From Steinernema hermaphroditum (Eukaryota; Nematoda; Chromadorea; Rhabditida; Steinernematidae): a stretch of 64,000 nt of DNA. Made by a program: the position numbers and the translations under genes. The number at the start of each line of letters is the position of its first letter. Position 1 is the first letter of the stretch. Of this stretch, positions 32,827 to 43,453 are shown piece by piece. The stretch spans positions 13,950,001-14,014,000 of the forward strand of contig CM059621.1 of NCBI GenBank assembly GCA_030435675.1, written 5' to 3'. Below the pieces are notes generated by a model. The model had not been told where the DNA came from and did not search any database. It was given only the letters and a program-made list of their open reading frames with translations.

Positions 32827-33721
32827 ATGGCGTCCTGCAGCTCTTCAACCAGTCGTCCTTCGACCTCGGGTTCCTCGGGTTCCTCGGGTTCGTCCCTATT
32901 CAGGTGCATTTCTATCTCCCATTTTAAACACATGTGATACGTAAAAAAACACTTAAAACCTGCACTTAAGTGCTTGCCAAATCAAGCAGACCAATGTGAA
33001 ATCGATTCCCACCGCTTTGCACTGATTCCTACCACAAAGAACGATTACATTGTCTGCAGCGCTTGTTTGCTAGACAGAGAAGTGCCTGTCTGTGGGGGTT
33101 CTTTTCTGGCAACTTGTATCAACGTATTGTCGGTTTTAAATGAGTGAATCTTTGCTTTCGGAGAGTTTCTCTCCTCAAAGAAAAACTTTAAATAGTCCGT
33201 AAAATGAATAAAACAAAAACTGAATCCCCTAACAGCTTTTACGGAAATGACGATACAAAATGCACTCTTATTCTCTGCCTAATATGCAGATAGAACGGAG
33301 GTTAGCAGACGAACGGCATTAATAAATCAGAAGTCCGAATAGGAAAGCGACGGCGTTTCTAATCCATTTCCTCGTAGGTCCTCCGCCAACGCCCCTCCTC
33401 CTCGGCCGACTCCGAACTCTTCCGACACCTTCTCCAAAATGTGCTCCACTAGCTCCACCAGCAAGGTAATCAGAGAATCCGAAGATCCAAAGATCGGCGT
33501 TTTAGAAACAGAAAGAAGCTCTCCAAAAGGAGAAGGAGAAGAAGTTGGCCGAACTGAAGCGGCGCGAGATGAAGCGGGCGAAGAGGAAGGAGTACGAAAG
33601 TCTGAAGAAGAACTTCGGTAAACTGATCTCGAAAGATCCCGAGTTCCTCCGTGATCTCCGCCTCCTCGACGAAGACCCAAACGCCTTCTGGATGGAGTGC
33701 AACGCAATGTGGGACAAGTAG
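32827..33721 (+). CDS. Small basic coiled-coil protein, unrecognised
   Basis: Three exons in frame: 32827-32903, 33378-33465, 33506-33721, giving 126 residues. The ATG follows ATTTCAG directly, as at a trans-splice site. The N-terminus is a Ser/Gly linker (GSSGSSGSS, from a TCGGGTTCC microsatellite). Then comes a Pro/Ser-rich part, then a lysine- and glutamate-rich helix (KEALQKEKEKKLAELKRRE) likely to form a coiled coil. The C-terminal part (FLRDLRLLDEDPNAFWMECN) looks folded and specific. Function unknown. The intron junctions keep the frame (phases 2 and 0), which supports the model. Confidence 0.6.
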
Positions 33722-34168
33722 ATCTATTGCGTGAAGTTGTACAAAGTGTGATTAGAGAGATTTATGGTGTGAATGTTTATGTTGAAGAATATAGCACTAA
33801 TCTTAAAAATACATTCCTATCTTGAAGTGCAATCTTGAAAATCATGCATAACTGTGGGAAGTAGGCGCCTCGAAGTGGAGTTATCTTGCTTCCAGCTCAA
33901 GGAGCCCATGGTCGTCAGGTCGCTTTTGAACTATATTCTGGCCTGGGATTACAGAAAAACACCTACAAAGTTTTCATTGTACAGAAACGTCACCATAGTA
34001 CAGTCACGACCAGCCACACAACAAGACAGAAATATCAGACTGGGTGAAGACTCGATTCCGATTCTATTCACATCATTTCCCTTATAAGAGAAGCCCGAGT
34101 CGGTCGGTTCTCCCTCCCCTTCCCCGGGAATATTTCCGTTCGTTTAGGCTTATCCGTCATTTCACGAT
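33722..34168. other. No gene seen
   Basis: A spacer between two plus-strand genes. It holds the 3' end of the first and the promoter of the next; no motif can be singled out. Confidence 0.4.
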
Positions 34169-35236
34169 ATGCGGAAACGCTTCGTTACGCCAATCGAGCA
34201 CCGTCGACATCGAATATTAACCACTTCTCCGAATCCGAGATTATTCGGGACGACGGAAGAAGATGGGATCAACGAGGATCTCGATCGGGAAATCCTCGAG
34301 GAGACACAGTAAGCTCGTTTACCGTAACCCGTCATTCAGCTCTTCTAGGATGAACGTGTTGCTGCACGATAACGTCCACAAAACAACTTCTGTGGTTATT
34401 ACCGATCAGCAAACCAAAAACATGCCTACCAATCCCGATTGCTGTTTCCCCACTTCGCAGGACGTCTTCAGAATCGTGGCTTTTATGACAGCCACACTCC
34501 TTATCCTCACGATCTGTTGCTTTGCCATCGTCGTCGTCCGCTATGTGACAAAACGGAACAGCCAGAAGATGCTGAAGAAGTACCGAGAGAGTCACGAGCG
34601 CAGGGAACGAAGCGAGGCACCAGAAGACCGCAAAATTGGGATGCTGGAGACGCAAGTCCGAGCCATGCTCGACCAGGGAGCTCCATTAGATGTTCCTGCT
34701 GTAAGTGCAACTGAAATGACCGGTAAGATGGTGAATAATTGCGATATTCAGATGAATGTCGAAGCTGAACCGAAGGACATAGTCGTCGGCGGAATCGTCA
34801 GCTTCTTGGCAGATAATCAAGTCGATGACGAGGAAGTTAAGTTCCGCACACCGTACGCCAAAGCGGTCATGGTGTCGAAGAGTTGCCAAGGAGTGCAGCA
34901 GCCGGACGCCCTTCCGCCGAGTTCGTTTGCCTCTTCCCAAGTCACCTTGCTGCCTGCCACCCACACCTTGCCCGAGACGAAGCCGTCCACGTCGCCCCAT
35001 CTACAACGTAAGGATAGCTCCTGAAACAAAATTTACTGAGCTGTGTCTAGGATCTGCTAAAAGGGTGAAATGGAAGTCGAACACTGAAAAGAAGCCGGAA
35101 AACGACTTTCTGTGAGTTGAAAGCGCAGGGAAACTGATCACAGCTGATCGAATTTAGAGGCAAGGTGCGGAAATGGGAGTCAGAAGAATCAATCGCCGCG
35201 TCGGGTGGAGCGACGACGACCAGCGCCACCAAGTGA
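34169..35236 (+). CDS. Single-pass membrane protein, unrecognised
   Basis: Five exons, in frame: 34169-34308, 34340-34700, 34752-35007, 35051-35111, 35158-35236, giving 298 residues. There is one clear membrane span (FMTATLLILTICCFAIVVV) at about residues 92-110, preceded by a hydrophilic N-terminus without signal peptide and followed by positively charged residues (RYVTKRNSQKMLKK). Topology is therefore probably N-outside with a cytosolic, Pro/Ser-rich tail. The third intron (34701-34751) is 51 bp and could be retained without breaking the frame. No domain recognised. Confidence 0.6.
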
Positions 35237-35686
35237 TCGTCGAAGAATAGTGTCTCGTCTACCCTATCTGTCTCTTTCGTGAAAAATGATTCCTCCTGCC
35301 AAACGACTTAATGAACAGTCGTTCTTGTGAGCAGCCTTCGGTAGTTGGCGCCGTGCTATCGTCCACATCTTCGACCACGCGACCTAGACGAAAACGTCCA
35401 AGTATCCACTACGGAACATTTTTCTTGAGGTATCCCTCAGAGGCAAAACTGACTGCGAGACTAATATGGGATTGCAACCCTGAGTAACCCCTTAAATCTT
35501 GAATGAATAATCTTCAAGCGAACCGTTGGCCACTTGCACGAACGCAGACCTTTCAAGACACTTCCAAGACCCCGGAAACCCAATCAAGAACACACACTTA
35601 CAACAAAAGCGAATACGGTCCAGGTGATATGCGATGGTCAACAAATACAGACTAATTACTTCATTATGTGAGTAACAATTACATCA
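35237..35686. other. No gene seen
   Basis: A spacer between convergent genes; no frame or repeat recognised. Confidence 0.4.
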
Positions 35687-36304
35687 TTACGTGAATTGGT
35701 GACCAAAATCGTTCCAGATTGGGGTTAGCTGCATCTGCATTTGAGGCACGGCAACCTGGGGCATGACAAAACGTGGATATGGCGCCGACCACATGGGCTG
35801 ACCATCCGGCGACTGGATCATGACAGCTTGCGGGGCCACGAACTGTGGGACGAATCCGGGAGGCACTTGAGGGCTGACACGACGCATTGCCACGTTAATG
35901 TTGAGGAACCCGTCCCTGAACTTGAGTTTCTGAAACGATTGCGTTATTGGTGCCGGATGGTCAGCGTGCACTTACCATTCCACGCACAAGTTGGGCTTCC
36001 TCGTCGCTGTCGAACGTCACGAATCCGAAACCCTTGGAGCGGCCATTGAGTGGGTAGCGCATGATCTTGACATGGCGGACATTGCCATGTTCCGAAAACA
36101 GTGAGTGCAGCTCGAGTTCACTGGCCTGAAACAGGCAATGAGCGTAAACATCAGCTGGCGTCGTCTTACGTCATGGGGCAATCCGCCTATGAATACGCGC
36201 CCAGGGACGATTTCAAAGCAGCCGTTTGGAGTCGTCAGGTAGCTGGAGTTTCCATTCTCGTCAGTCAGCGTTATGTCGTTATTAACAAGAACCGGATTTC
36301 CCAT
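35687..36304 (-). CDS. DAZ/BOULE-type RRM RNA-binding protein
   Basis: Three minus-strand exons: 36304-36170, 36125-35976, 35929-35687, each a multiple of three, giving 175 residues. One RRM spans about residues 35-110. RNP2 is RVFIGGL and RNP1 is SKGFGFVTF. The motif KLKFRDGFLNINVAMRR after it corresponds to the loop and last strand typical of DAZ-family RRMs. The C-terminus is Pro, Gln and Val rich, as in DAZ proteins, but short. Family members bind mRNA 3' UTRs in the germ line and promote translation; in nematodes DAZ-1 acts in oogenesis. The protein is much shorter than known nematode DAZ-1, so a paralogue or a missing 3' exon is possible. Confidence 0.75.
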
Positions 36305-36853
36305 CTGAAATGCGCGAACATTAGATCTGCGCCTCAGAAATCACGATTCGCGAAAAGGTGGGTAAAACGTGAACTCGTGCGTGGATCGTAAAGCGCGAGA
36401 AAATAACCTAGTGCAGAAAACATGCTGCGTTTGCCTAAATTGCTTGGATTACAGTCGCACATTTCGCTGTGGGACCAAACTTTTTAAAGCATGTCTGATG
36501 GAAAGATTTCTTGTCCATCGTGCAAAACATCGCCCAGCAACTCCCTCTCGGAGCTCCGTCGAACTTCGAGCCTCTGTCATCACTCGCTTTTTAGAGATAT
36601 CGGTCTCAAAGGGATTTGTGTGGATTCTATCTGTCTGCGATGCAGACTTTGCATGCCAAACAACCGTCTCTCCCCCGACGCAAAATTCTTTGTTCATTTC
36701 TTTTGGCTTGCGGTTCTTCGTCCGATCGTTCTAGTGGCTGCAAAAGCTGCATGCGCTGCTTCCATGTGGTGGTGGGCGCTCTTTATTCGCCAATGTCGCG
36801 CTTTGTTTCTGCTCGCAACTCAACTTGGCTATCTTTGTAGAATCTTGGTCATC
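36305..36853. other. No supported gene
   Basis: Frames of 120-170 codons cross this spacer but have no recognisable domain. A TTTGTAG acceptor-like site lies at about 36840, just before the next gene. Confidence 0.4.
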
Positions 36854-38926
36854 ATGAGCAGGAGACGCGAACTTAAACGCAACCCGGAGACCCCGGAGGC
36901 GGATCCGCTTCCCATTGGTCCTCTTCGTCGACCCGACCCGCGACGCGTTGGTCTTCACTGGAGCTCCTACGGTAACACTACAGGGTATGAGCCATTGGAT
37001 GGGTAAGAGAGAGGTTGTTGCACGTCCCCTCATGTATTTCTTTTAAGCACCGTTTGTGAGTGGATCAGCGATGACACACCGTTGTATGAAGAACGTCCCA
37101 AGAACGAGTGGGTGATGGACTGGACAGGCACAACGATTACCATCGACGAGAGGGAAGAATCGTCTCCAAAAGAACTCGCTGCGCCCGTTCCAACATCAGC
37201 GCAATCCGGTCGTGGTGGATGTGGACGAGGTGGTTTTCCTCGCCAGCACTACTATAACACTCTTGCCGGTCGTGATGCCGATCATTACATCGGACCCTTC
37301 CACGAAGCTCCTGCTCATGTTCGGTTTGCTCAGCGCACATGGTCCCTCCAAGGTGACAATACGGAGAGGTCAACTGAAAGGTGAGGCAGAATATTTACCT
37401 ACTGACTGTTGTTTGTATTTCAGTCGTTACCATCATCGTGACGCACAAGCTCGTACGCACGAGCATCGTTCTCGTGGTGGTGCCAGAGCGTAAGTGTTAC
37501 TGGAGTTGAAGAACATTGTTTGAGCGTCCGTTTCAGCCACTCTGGTTTCATGCATTGCGAGGAACCGCGTCCTGCATTCCACCTCCGCTCCATGCCGAGT
37601 CCCATTTCAGAAAGTCCCAATGACTCGGCAGCTGTCATCGAACAAAGGGTGCTCCAAACGTTTGGAAATCATGCAACCGATCATGATGGGAATACCACGT
37701 TTGCTGTTGACGTTGTCGAAGAGAACGTCGAACAAGGAGGTGCAGCTCTTGAGGAAGAAGGACTTGTTGAACGTGAGTGGGAACCCATTGCGCCTGCTGA
37801 AATGGAGATGGCCACCAAAGACGAGAGCAGCATCAAGCGTGCCGTTGACATTGTCGAAGAGAACGTCGAACTCGGCCATGCAGCTCTTGAAGAACGTGAA
37901 TGGGAACCCATTGCGTCTGCTGAAATGGAGATGGCCACCTCAGACGAGAGCAATATCCAGTGTGCTGTTGACGTTGTCGAAGAGAACGTCGAACAAGGAG
38001 GTGCAGCTCTTGAGGAAGAAGGACTTGTTGAACGTGAATGGGAACCCATTGCGCCTGCTGAAATGGAGATATCCACCAAAGACGAGAGCAGCATCAAGCG
38101 TGCCGTTGACATTGTCGAAGAGAACGTCGAACTCGGCCATGCAGCTCTTGAAGAGAAAGAAGGACTTGTTGAACGTGAATGGGAACCCATTGCACCTGCT
38201 GAAATGGAGATGGCCACCAAAGACGAGAGCAGCATCCAGCGTGCCGTTGACATTGTCGAAGAGAACGTCGAACTCGGCCATGCAGCTCTTGAAGAGAAAG
38301 AAGGACTTGTTGAACGTGAATGGGAACCCATTGCACCTGCTGAAATGGAGATGGCCACCAAAGACGAGAGCAGCATCCAGCGTGCCGTTGACATTGTCGA
38401 AGAGAACGTCGAACTCGGCCATACAGCTCTTGAAGAGAAAGAAGGACTTGTTGAACGTGAATGGGAACTCAGTGCGCATGCTGAAATGGAGATACCCACC
38501 GAAGATGAAGGCAATATCAAGTGTGCCATTGACGTTGTCCAAGAGAACCTCGAACACGGAGATGTAGCTCTTGAAGAACAAGAACTTGTGGAACATGATA
38601 TGGAACCCATTGCGCCTGCTGAAATGGAGATGACCACCAAAGACGAGAACAGTATGAAGTGTGCCATTGACGTTGTCCAAGAAAACGTTGAACATGAAAA
38701 TGCAGCTCTTGAAGAAGAAGTATTTATGGAACGAGAATGGGAACCTATTGCGCCTGTTGAAATGGAGATGGCCACCGCAGACGAGAGCAAGACTGTAAAG
38801 GAGCGTCGAATTGAGCAACCGGTTGCGAAAGATGCCGGAAAGAAACTCGGCGGCGAGCGGAAGAAGGCGGCGCTATATACTAGCAGCATCGTGGATCCCC
38901 GAGAATTGGTGCTTGCGTTTTACTAA
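36854..38926 (+). CDS. Acidic protein with eight tandem 47-residue repeats
   Basis: Four exons in frame: 36854-37002, 37048-37380, 37424-37489, 37537-38926, giving 645 residues. The first 230 residues are basic and aromatic, with a Gly/Arg-rich patch (GRGGCGRGGFPRQHYY) and His/Arg runs, suggesting RNA or nucleic acid contact. The last exon holds eight repeats containing VDIVEENVELGHAALEE, then EREWEPIAPAEMEMATKDES. They are strongly acidic and probably helical or disordered. The tail is basic (KERRIEQ to GGERKKAA). No family is recognised. The RG-rich head and repeated acidic tail suggest a scaffold or condensate protein; that is inference. Confidence 0.7.
37703..38798 (+). repeat. Coding minisatellite, eight units of about 141 bp
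   Basis: Units begin at GCTGTTGAC(A/G)TTGTCGAAGAG. Seven are 135-141 bp; unit 2 is shorter by about six codons. Units 4 and 5 (about 38100-38380) are virtually identical, the last two diverge most. All lengths are multiples of three. Because the unit lacks stops in several frames, long spurious frames run through it on both strands. Confidence 0.9.
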
Positions 38927-39551
38927 GTCCGACGTTTATCATTCATCATTTTTAAAGTTTAATTTGTCATTATGTACATACTATGCCCATAGCATAAATC
39001 TTTTAAGTTCCGTTTTGCTCGTGCGAAGCAGTGTGTTTTGTTCGCTGAGTGCTTTTTTCTGTGGCTGTCCACTGATTTCATTTGCGACAGTGAAGTTTGC
39101 GAATTTGCGTTCGTTGTTTCGCGATAGCTGCTTGAAATCACTGCAGTTAATGGCATAACTGGTCCTGCGTGTCATGGAAATTATCGCCAACTGACAGAAC
39201 AGCAATATGAATGCCAGAGTGGCGTACCTTGCATGTGCAGAATGAAATCGCCGTAAAGATTGTATTTTTTTATTTCACTTCTTCAAAAACAGAAAACACT
39301 GGCAGATGTTATCCCTTGGTTGGTACGGGGCGAAGAAGTGCGGGCTGAAGCGTCCTTTCCGAAAAGAGAGGATCAGTAGCATAAGCCGTACTTGGCAACC
39401 TGAAACTCCGATCCAGAAACCGGTTGCAGATGCACCTATTTTCCGCGCCGCTCACTTCGTCTTCCGAGTTACACCTTAGCAGACCGACTGCCTAACTGTA
39501 AACGACTTCCGAAACATATATTGAGTGCTCCGGGGCTTAGCGAGGCGATCC
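38927..39551. other. No gene seen
   Basis: A spacer between convergent genes. 39520-39551 adjoins the end of the next minus-strand gene. No repeat recognised. Confidence 0.4.
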
Positions 39552-40199
39552 TTACGAGTCCGAAACCTCGGCTTCACTGTCAGTATCTCCTTCATCTTCT
39601 TTATCGTTTCCTTTTCTCTTATTACGGCTTTTCTAAAAAAAACTATACCGGCTACGAAAGTTTGCAGCTCGTGGAATTTAATTTGGCGTAGAATTTATTC
39701 CAAAACATTCACGGCAAAAGTGTTAAAAATGAAAGACGACTTACATTAGATCTTTTTAAAGGACCGTTTCTTTGAGACTTTTTCTGTGCACCTTTCAGGT
39801 CATTCTTCGCATTCTTTGGCTTCTTCTTCGTACGATCCGGCTTATTCTTTGAAGTCTTCGATTTCTTCTTCGTTCCTTCCGGCTTATTCTTCGAAGTCTT
39901 CGGCTTCTTCATCGTACCTTCAGGCTTATTCTTTTTCGTCGGTTTTTTATTCGCACCTTGCTTATTCTTCGAGGGCTTCGGCTTCTCCATCGAATCGCCC
40001 GAATTCTCCTCCGGACCGCTTGGCTTCTTCGCATCGTTCGACTTATTTTTTTGAAGCTTTGACTTCTTTTGCACACCTTTCCCCGCTTTAGGTTTTTTCT
40101 TTTCATCTGAAGAAGGTCTTTATAGATACAGCAATACAATAGATGAAACTTACTGTCAAGCTTCGCTTTCTTTTTGGCACCTTTGTATGGCGGCGCCAT
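39552..40199 (-). CDS. Lysine-rich repeat protein, unrecognised
   Basis: Three minus-strand exons: 40199-40154, 40106-39745, 39632-39552, in frame, giving 162 residues. The protein starts MAPPYKGAKKKAKLD and consists mainly of imperfect units of about 13-14 residues (KKPKTSKNKPEGT and variants, about six copies). It ends with an acidic segment (NDKEDEGDTDSEAEVSDS). This resembles histone-H1-tail-like or nucleolar lysine-rich proteins in composition only. The acidic end contains potential CK2 sites. Probably nuclear; no specific function can be given. Confidence 0.6.
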
Positions 40200-40483
40200 C
40201 GCACAACCAACCGGTATCACGGAGAAATAAAAAGAATGAACGCCATTTGACTGACTCGACCGGTCTACTAACTGTCTAGACAGTGTTCGCAGCAATAGAC
40301 GTTTTTCACAAAATGTCTCTTGCGCTCTCATTCCCTCATTTCGACTACAAGTACAGATCCCACACAAACAGTTCAATAAGCGAACGAGCCACTAGCCGTC
40401 GAACCTGTACATGAACGGCGTGGAAACTGCCGATAAAATTAAGAGAAAAGACAGTTCAAACTACGGTTTATTGAATGCAGAGC

Positions 40484-41080
40484 TTACAATCCCACTAACG
40501 CATCATCAATTTTTGGCTTCATAACAGTCATGCGCAGTTTGTCTCCCAAAGTTCGGTAATAAGCGACCCGAGATTTCGTACAAATAAATGTCCGCCAAAA
40601 CAGTAAGTGCAGGAATTGCATTAATACGCTACGGCTACCATTTGCAACGTTGGAGAAACCACGGATCATCCTGTAGGTTGTATAGCCGTCAAGGAACACT
40701 TCGAAGACATCCCAGCGGTCCATCTCAAGATGCGGCAACGTCCAGTCATTGACGTTCTTTAGAACCCAGTGCTTTTTGTATTCATATCTGAAAAATTTGA
40801 ATGTAAAGAAGAGCAACAGATAAACGACGGACCTGCAAGTGACACACTGATTCCGTGTGTTGGGCGAGGTTACGAGCCGTTCCAAACAGGCGGCACAAAC
40901 GTATCGAATCGTCCCGGAGCACAGACAAGGAGTTCTCCACTCCTCAATTTCGTCGTTCAAACAGATTCTGCACGTTTTCTTCTTCGTCATATCGTTCAGT
41001 TGACACTCCTCTTGGCCCAGCGCTACTTCTTCGTGAACTTCCTTTCCACGATATTGCTCATTGTCGCCACTTGATTCCAT
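40484..41080 (-). CDS. RINGv (MARCH-like) membrane E3 ligase
   Basis: Two minus-strand exons, 41080-40833 and 40787-40484, give 183 residues. The RINGv domain (about residues 35-85) reads CRICLNDE, then TPCLCSGTIRYVCAACL, then QCVTC. In the C4HC3 pattern the sixth ligand (YVH--C) is His; here it is Cys (YVCAAC). The rest has a hydrophobic segment (VLMQFLHLLFWRTF) that may enter the membrane, but the usual pair of strong TM helices is not obvious. MARCH proteins ubiquitinate membrane proteins in the endosomal system. The start chosen is the ATG following a TCTCTTCAG acceptor at about 41117. It lies just behind another minus-strand gene (see operon note). Confidence 0.7.
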   Translation of the reverse strand: MESSGDNEQYRGKEVHEEVALGQEECQLNDMTKKKTCRICLNDEIEEWRTPCLCSGTIRYVCAACLERLVTSPNTRNQCVTCRSVVYLLLFFTFKFFRYEYKKHWVLKNVNDWTLPHLEMDRWDVFEVFLDGYTTYRMIRGFSNVANGSRSVLMQFLHLLFWRTFICTKSRVAYYRTLGDKLRMTVMKPKIDDALVGL

Positions 41081-41116
41081 GTTCTTCTCTGGACTTGCAC
41101 GGGAATCGGAAGGCAC

Positions 41117-41311
41117 ACCTGAAGAGACAAGAACTTAGAGGGTCCATCGAACAGTCTAGAGACACATTCAGTGTCTCATTTGGCAGACACGTTTCTTCGC
41201 CCCAGACACAACGACAAAAAGGCTGTTGCAGAAAGCGCCTATTTATTACGTTACAGGACGTACATTCAAAACATTGCAACTAAACAACGCGCATGGACAT
41301 TGAACGCAGCC
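41117..41311 (-). promoter_or_regulatory. Possible operon intercistronic region
   Basis: On the minus strand the upstream gene stops at 41312, an AATAAA lies at about 41246-41241, and about 120 bp further a TCTCTTCAG acceptor precedes the RINGv start. A poly(A) signal followed within about 100 bp by a splice acceptor is the layout of nematode SL2-type operons. Confidence 0.45.
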
Positions 41312-42029
41312 TCACTCGTCTTCCTCGAAAGGGACCGGTGCTGAAAACAAACCAGATAAGTTCCTATTCGCAGTCGTACAAGGTGCTCACCTTCTCCTGC
41401 CATGTATTCCTCCCAAGCTTTCTGCATGGCGAGCTTCATGACCTCAAATTCTTGATCCTCTAGGTCCGTCAAGGTTTCGTTCGGATGTGCAGGTCCCCCG
41501 CCGAGCAGGCTGATTTCGCGACCACCCGCCAGCTTCAAGAGCATTACGTTCTCGGTAGGGCTCGGTTCTGCCGGGAGCGAGCTCTCATTCACTTTTTCGG
41601 GAGACACCTCTTTCGCCTTTTTCACTGCCGGAGGCGAGGCCGTGTTCGCCTTCTTGGTCTTCCTGCTGGAGGGGCTTGACTTCTAAACAACTCCAGCTAT
41701 TTACAGAAAGTTGCATCATCTGTATCTAACGCTGTTCTCCGAAGTGTCCGGCGAGCTCGGTTCTCCGTCAGGCTTCTTTCGGCCCTTCTTCGTCTTCTTC
41801 TTGGTCTTGCTGTGATCATCGGTCGTCGTGTCTTCGCCTAAGGCACTCAGAATTTTGTTGATCTCTTGGTCCCCGATATAACCTGGTATAACGAATATAC
41901 TCCTAGCAACGACGCACGACACTCACCTTCTTGCTTATCGGCAACGGTTGCCGTGAATTTACTCTTCTCACGGCGCATCTTGTACTTCGAAGTTGGTCGC
42001 TCGGCTGACCGACAAGTTTCCGAGGTCAT
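41312..42029 (-). CDS. Charged, probably nuclear protein, unrecognised
   Basis: Four minus-strand exons: 42029-41927, 41882-41731, 41682-41391, 41340-41312, in frame, giving 191 residues. The N-terminus is basic (TSKYKMRREKSKFTATVAD), then GDQEINKILSALGE, then a lysine-rich stretch (KTKKKTKKGRKKPDGE) that could be a nuclear localisation signal. The C-terminal part holds a folded-looking segment (EFEVMKLAMQKAWEEYMAGEG) and ends in PFEEDE. No family recognised. It shares the upstream region 42030-42481 with the divergent histone H2A gene and may head an operon with the RINGv gene. Confidence 0.6.
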
Positions 42030-42481
42030 TTTCTGCAAAACTGATATCAAAAAGAGATCAAAAGATCACAGTTTGGGCGCGCAACCGACGCGAGAAGTAT
42101 ATGAAAGCGCGAGGAGCCATTTCCCGGCATTTACTCAAAAGCACTACTCAACAGCTCCAGGTTTGGAACAACACGGCGCCACACGCTGCTCTAAGACCTC
42201 GAAATATCGCGTGGGAGACAAAGATGCGAGGAATGTCTGTGCAGGGAATTTGAAAAAATAAGGTCCTGCAACGAATAGTTAAGTCTACAGTAAAGGGACG
42301 AGACAGAATAGCGAGGTCTTCAGACATTCCCTCGGTGTTCTAATTTTCCTATCTCTTGAGAGGGTGGTCGCTCGAGACGGTCCCGTGGTTGTTGGAGTTC
42401 CGCTGGAGTTCGCGCTGCGTTCTGCTCGTATCCGTGCTCTTTCTTTATTTCTGTTTGTTTTACAGAAGCTACTCAAAAGCC

Positions 42482-42928
42482 ATGCCAGCACGTGCTGACG
42501 GACAAAAGAGGCAAACGCTCGCCCTTCGCGCTGGGCTCGTCTTCAACGTGGCACGCTTTTTGAAGCGCATGCGAAAGGATCGCTACGCCAAGCAGATCGG
42601 AACCGGAGCTGGTGTCTACATCACAGCTCTCCTTGAATATATGACTGCTGAGGTAGGCTCCTCCGAGGGAAAACGTCGTCCTACCTATGCTCCTGTGTTG
42701 CAGATCCTTGAGCTTGCCGGAAATGCCGCTGTTGACAGCAAGAAAAATCGCATCAACCCTCGCCACATCATGATGGCCATCCGCCACGACGATGAACTGA
42801 ACAAGCTGTTCGGCCACGTCACCTTCCACCAAGGCGGTGTCCTCCCCAACATCCACCCAACGCTGCTGAACAAGAACCCGCGAAAGGCTACGTCGGAGAA
42901 TCTCAACGATTCAATGGCTAAAGTCTAA
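42482..42928 (+). CDS. Divergent histone H2A
   Basis: Two exons, 42482-42652 and 42704-42928, give 131 residues; the 51-bp intron could be translated through without a stop but would split the alpha-2 helix. The histone fold is clear: [38 protein letters not shown] and the docking segment [10 protein letters not shown]. Acidic-patch positions (E in LEY and TAE, and DDE) are kept. The N-terminal tail ([18 protein letters not shown]) has lost the usual SGRGK start, and loop 1 ([14 protein letters not shown]) differs from canonical H2A. The C-terminus has an unusual extension ([13 protein letters not shown]). A histone stem-loop follows. Canonical-type docking argues against H2A.Z. Confidence 0.85.
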   Translation: MPARADGQKRQTLALRAGLVFNVARFLKRMRKDRYAKQIGTGAGVYITALLEYMTAEVGSSEGKRRPTYAPVLQILELAGNAAVDSKKNRINPRHIMMAIRHDDELNKLFGHVTFHQGGVLPNIHPTLLNKNPRKATSENLNDSMAKV

Positions 42929-42965
42929 GCCGTAGTGCCATCGTCTCTACCACACAAAACCCAAC

Positions 42966-42981
42966 GGCCCTCTTTAGGGCC
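42966..42981 (+). promoter_or_regulatory. Histone 3' stem-loop
   Basis: GGCCCTCTTTAGGGCC, 38 bases after the stop codon, has a 6-bp stem and 4-base loop and is flanked by CCAAC and ACAA, fitting the SLBP-binding element of replication-type histone mRNAs. An AATAAA follows at 42992-42997. Confidence 0.8.
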
Positions 42982-43453
42982 ACAACTTCCAAATAAAACT
43001 AACGCCGTTCTTTGAATGGTGATTTCAGGTTCTCGCTAAGTTGTTCACATGAATAAGGTAGTTAAGATGCAGTTTAGTTGTAGATAAAACTAACTATTAT
43101 GACTTCATTCGTTGACCTTCCGATTGACTGCTTTGTTTTTCGATGGTCTTGTTCGCATCCCGTTTTAGAAAACCACAATTATAGAAAGCGGGAGTTAACT
43201 TTCAATTATGCCCCGTGTGTTTTTATCAAACGATCACTTATTAGGAAACCGGTCGGAGTTCTCTCGCAACTATAAGGCTGACTGTGGGCGCACGATGAGC
43301 AAGCGCTGTTTTCGCCGCTATGTGTCATCGAAGACTCAGCTTCTGGAGAGAACTTCCACTATCAGCGCAATAATTGTTCTATTTCGGGTTTCTCTCATTG
43401 CTTACTTCGCTTTCCAGTCAGTCTTAAATATCTATCGATCGATTGTTTCAGAA

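Noticed and set aside
37681..38889. 402-codon antisense frame in the repeat gene
   Set aside because: It is a shadow of the tandem repeat: the frame is open only because the unit lacks stops in that frame, and its translation is a low-complexity Ser/Thr series.
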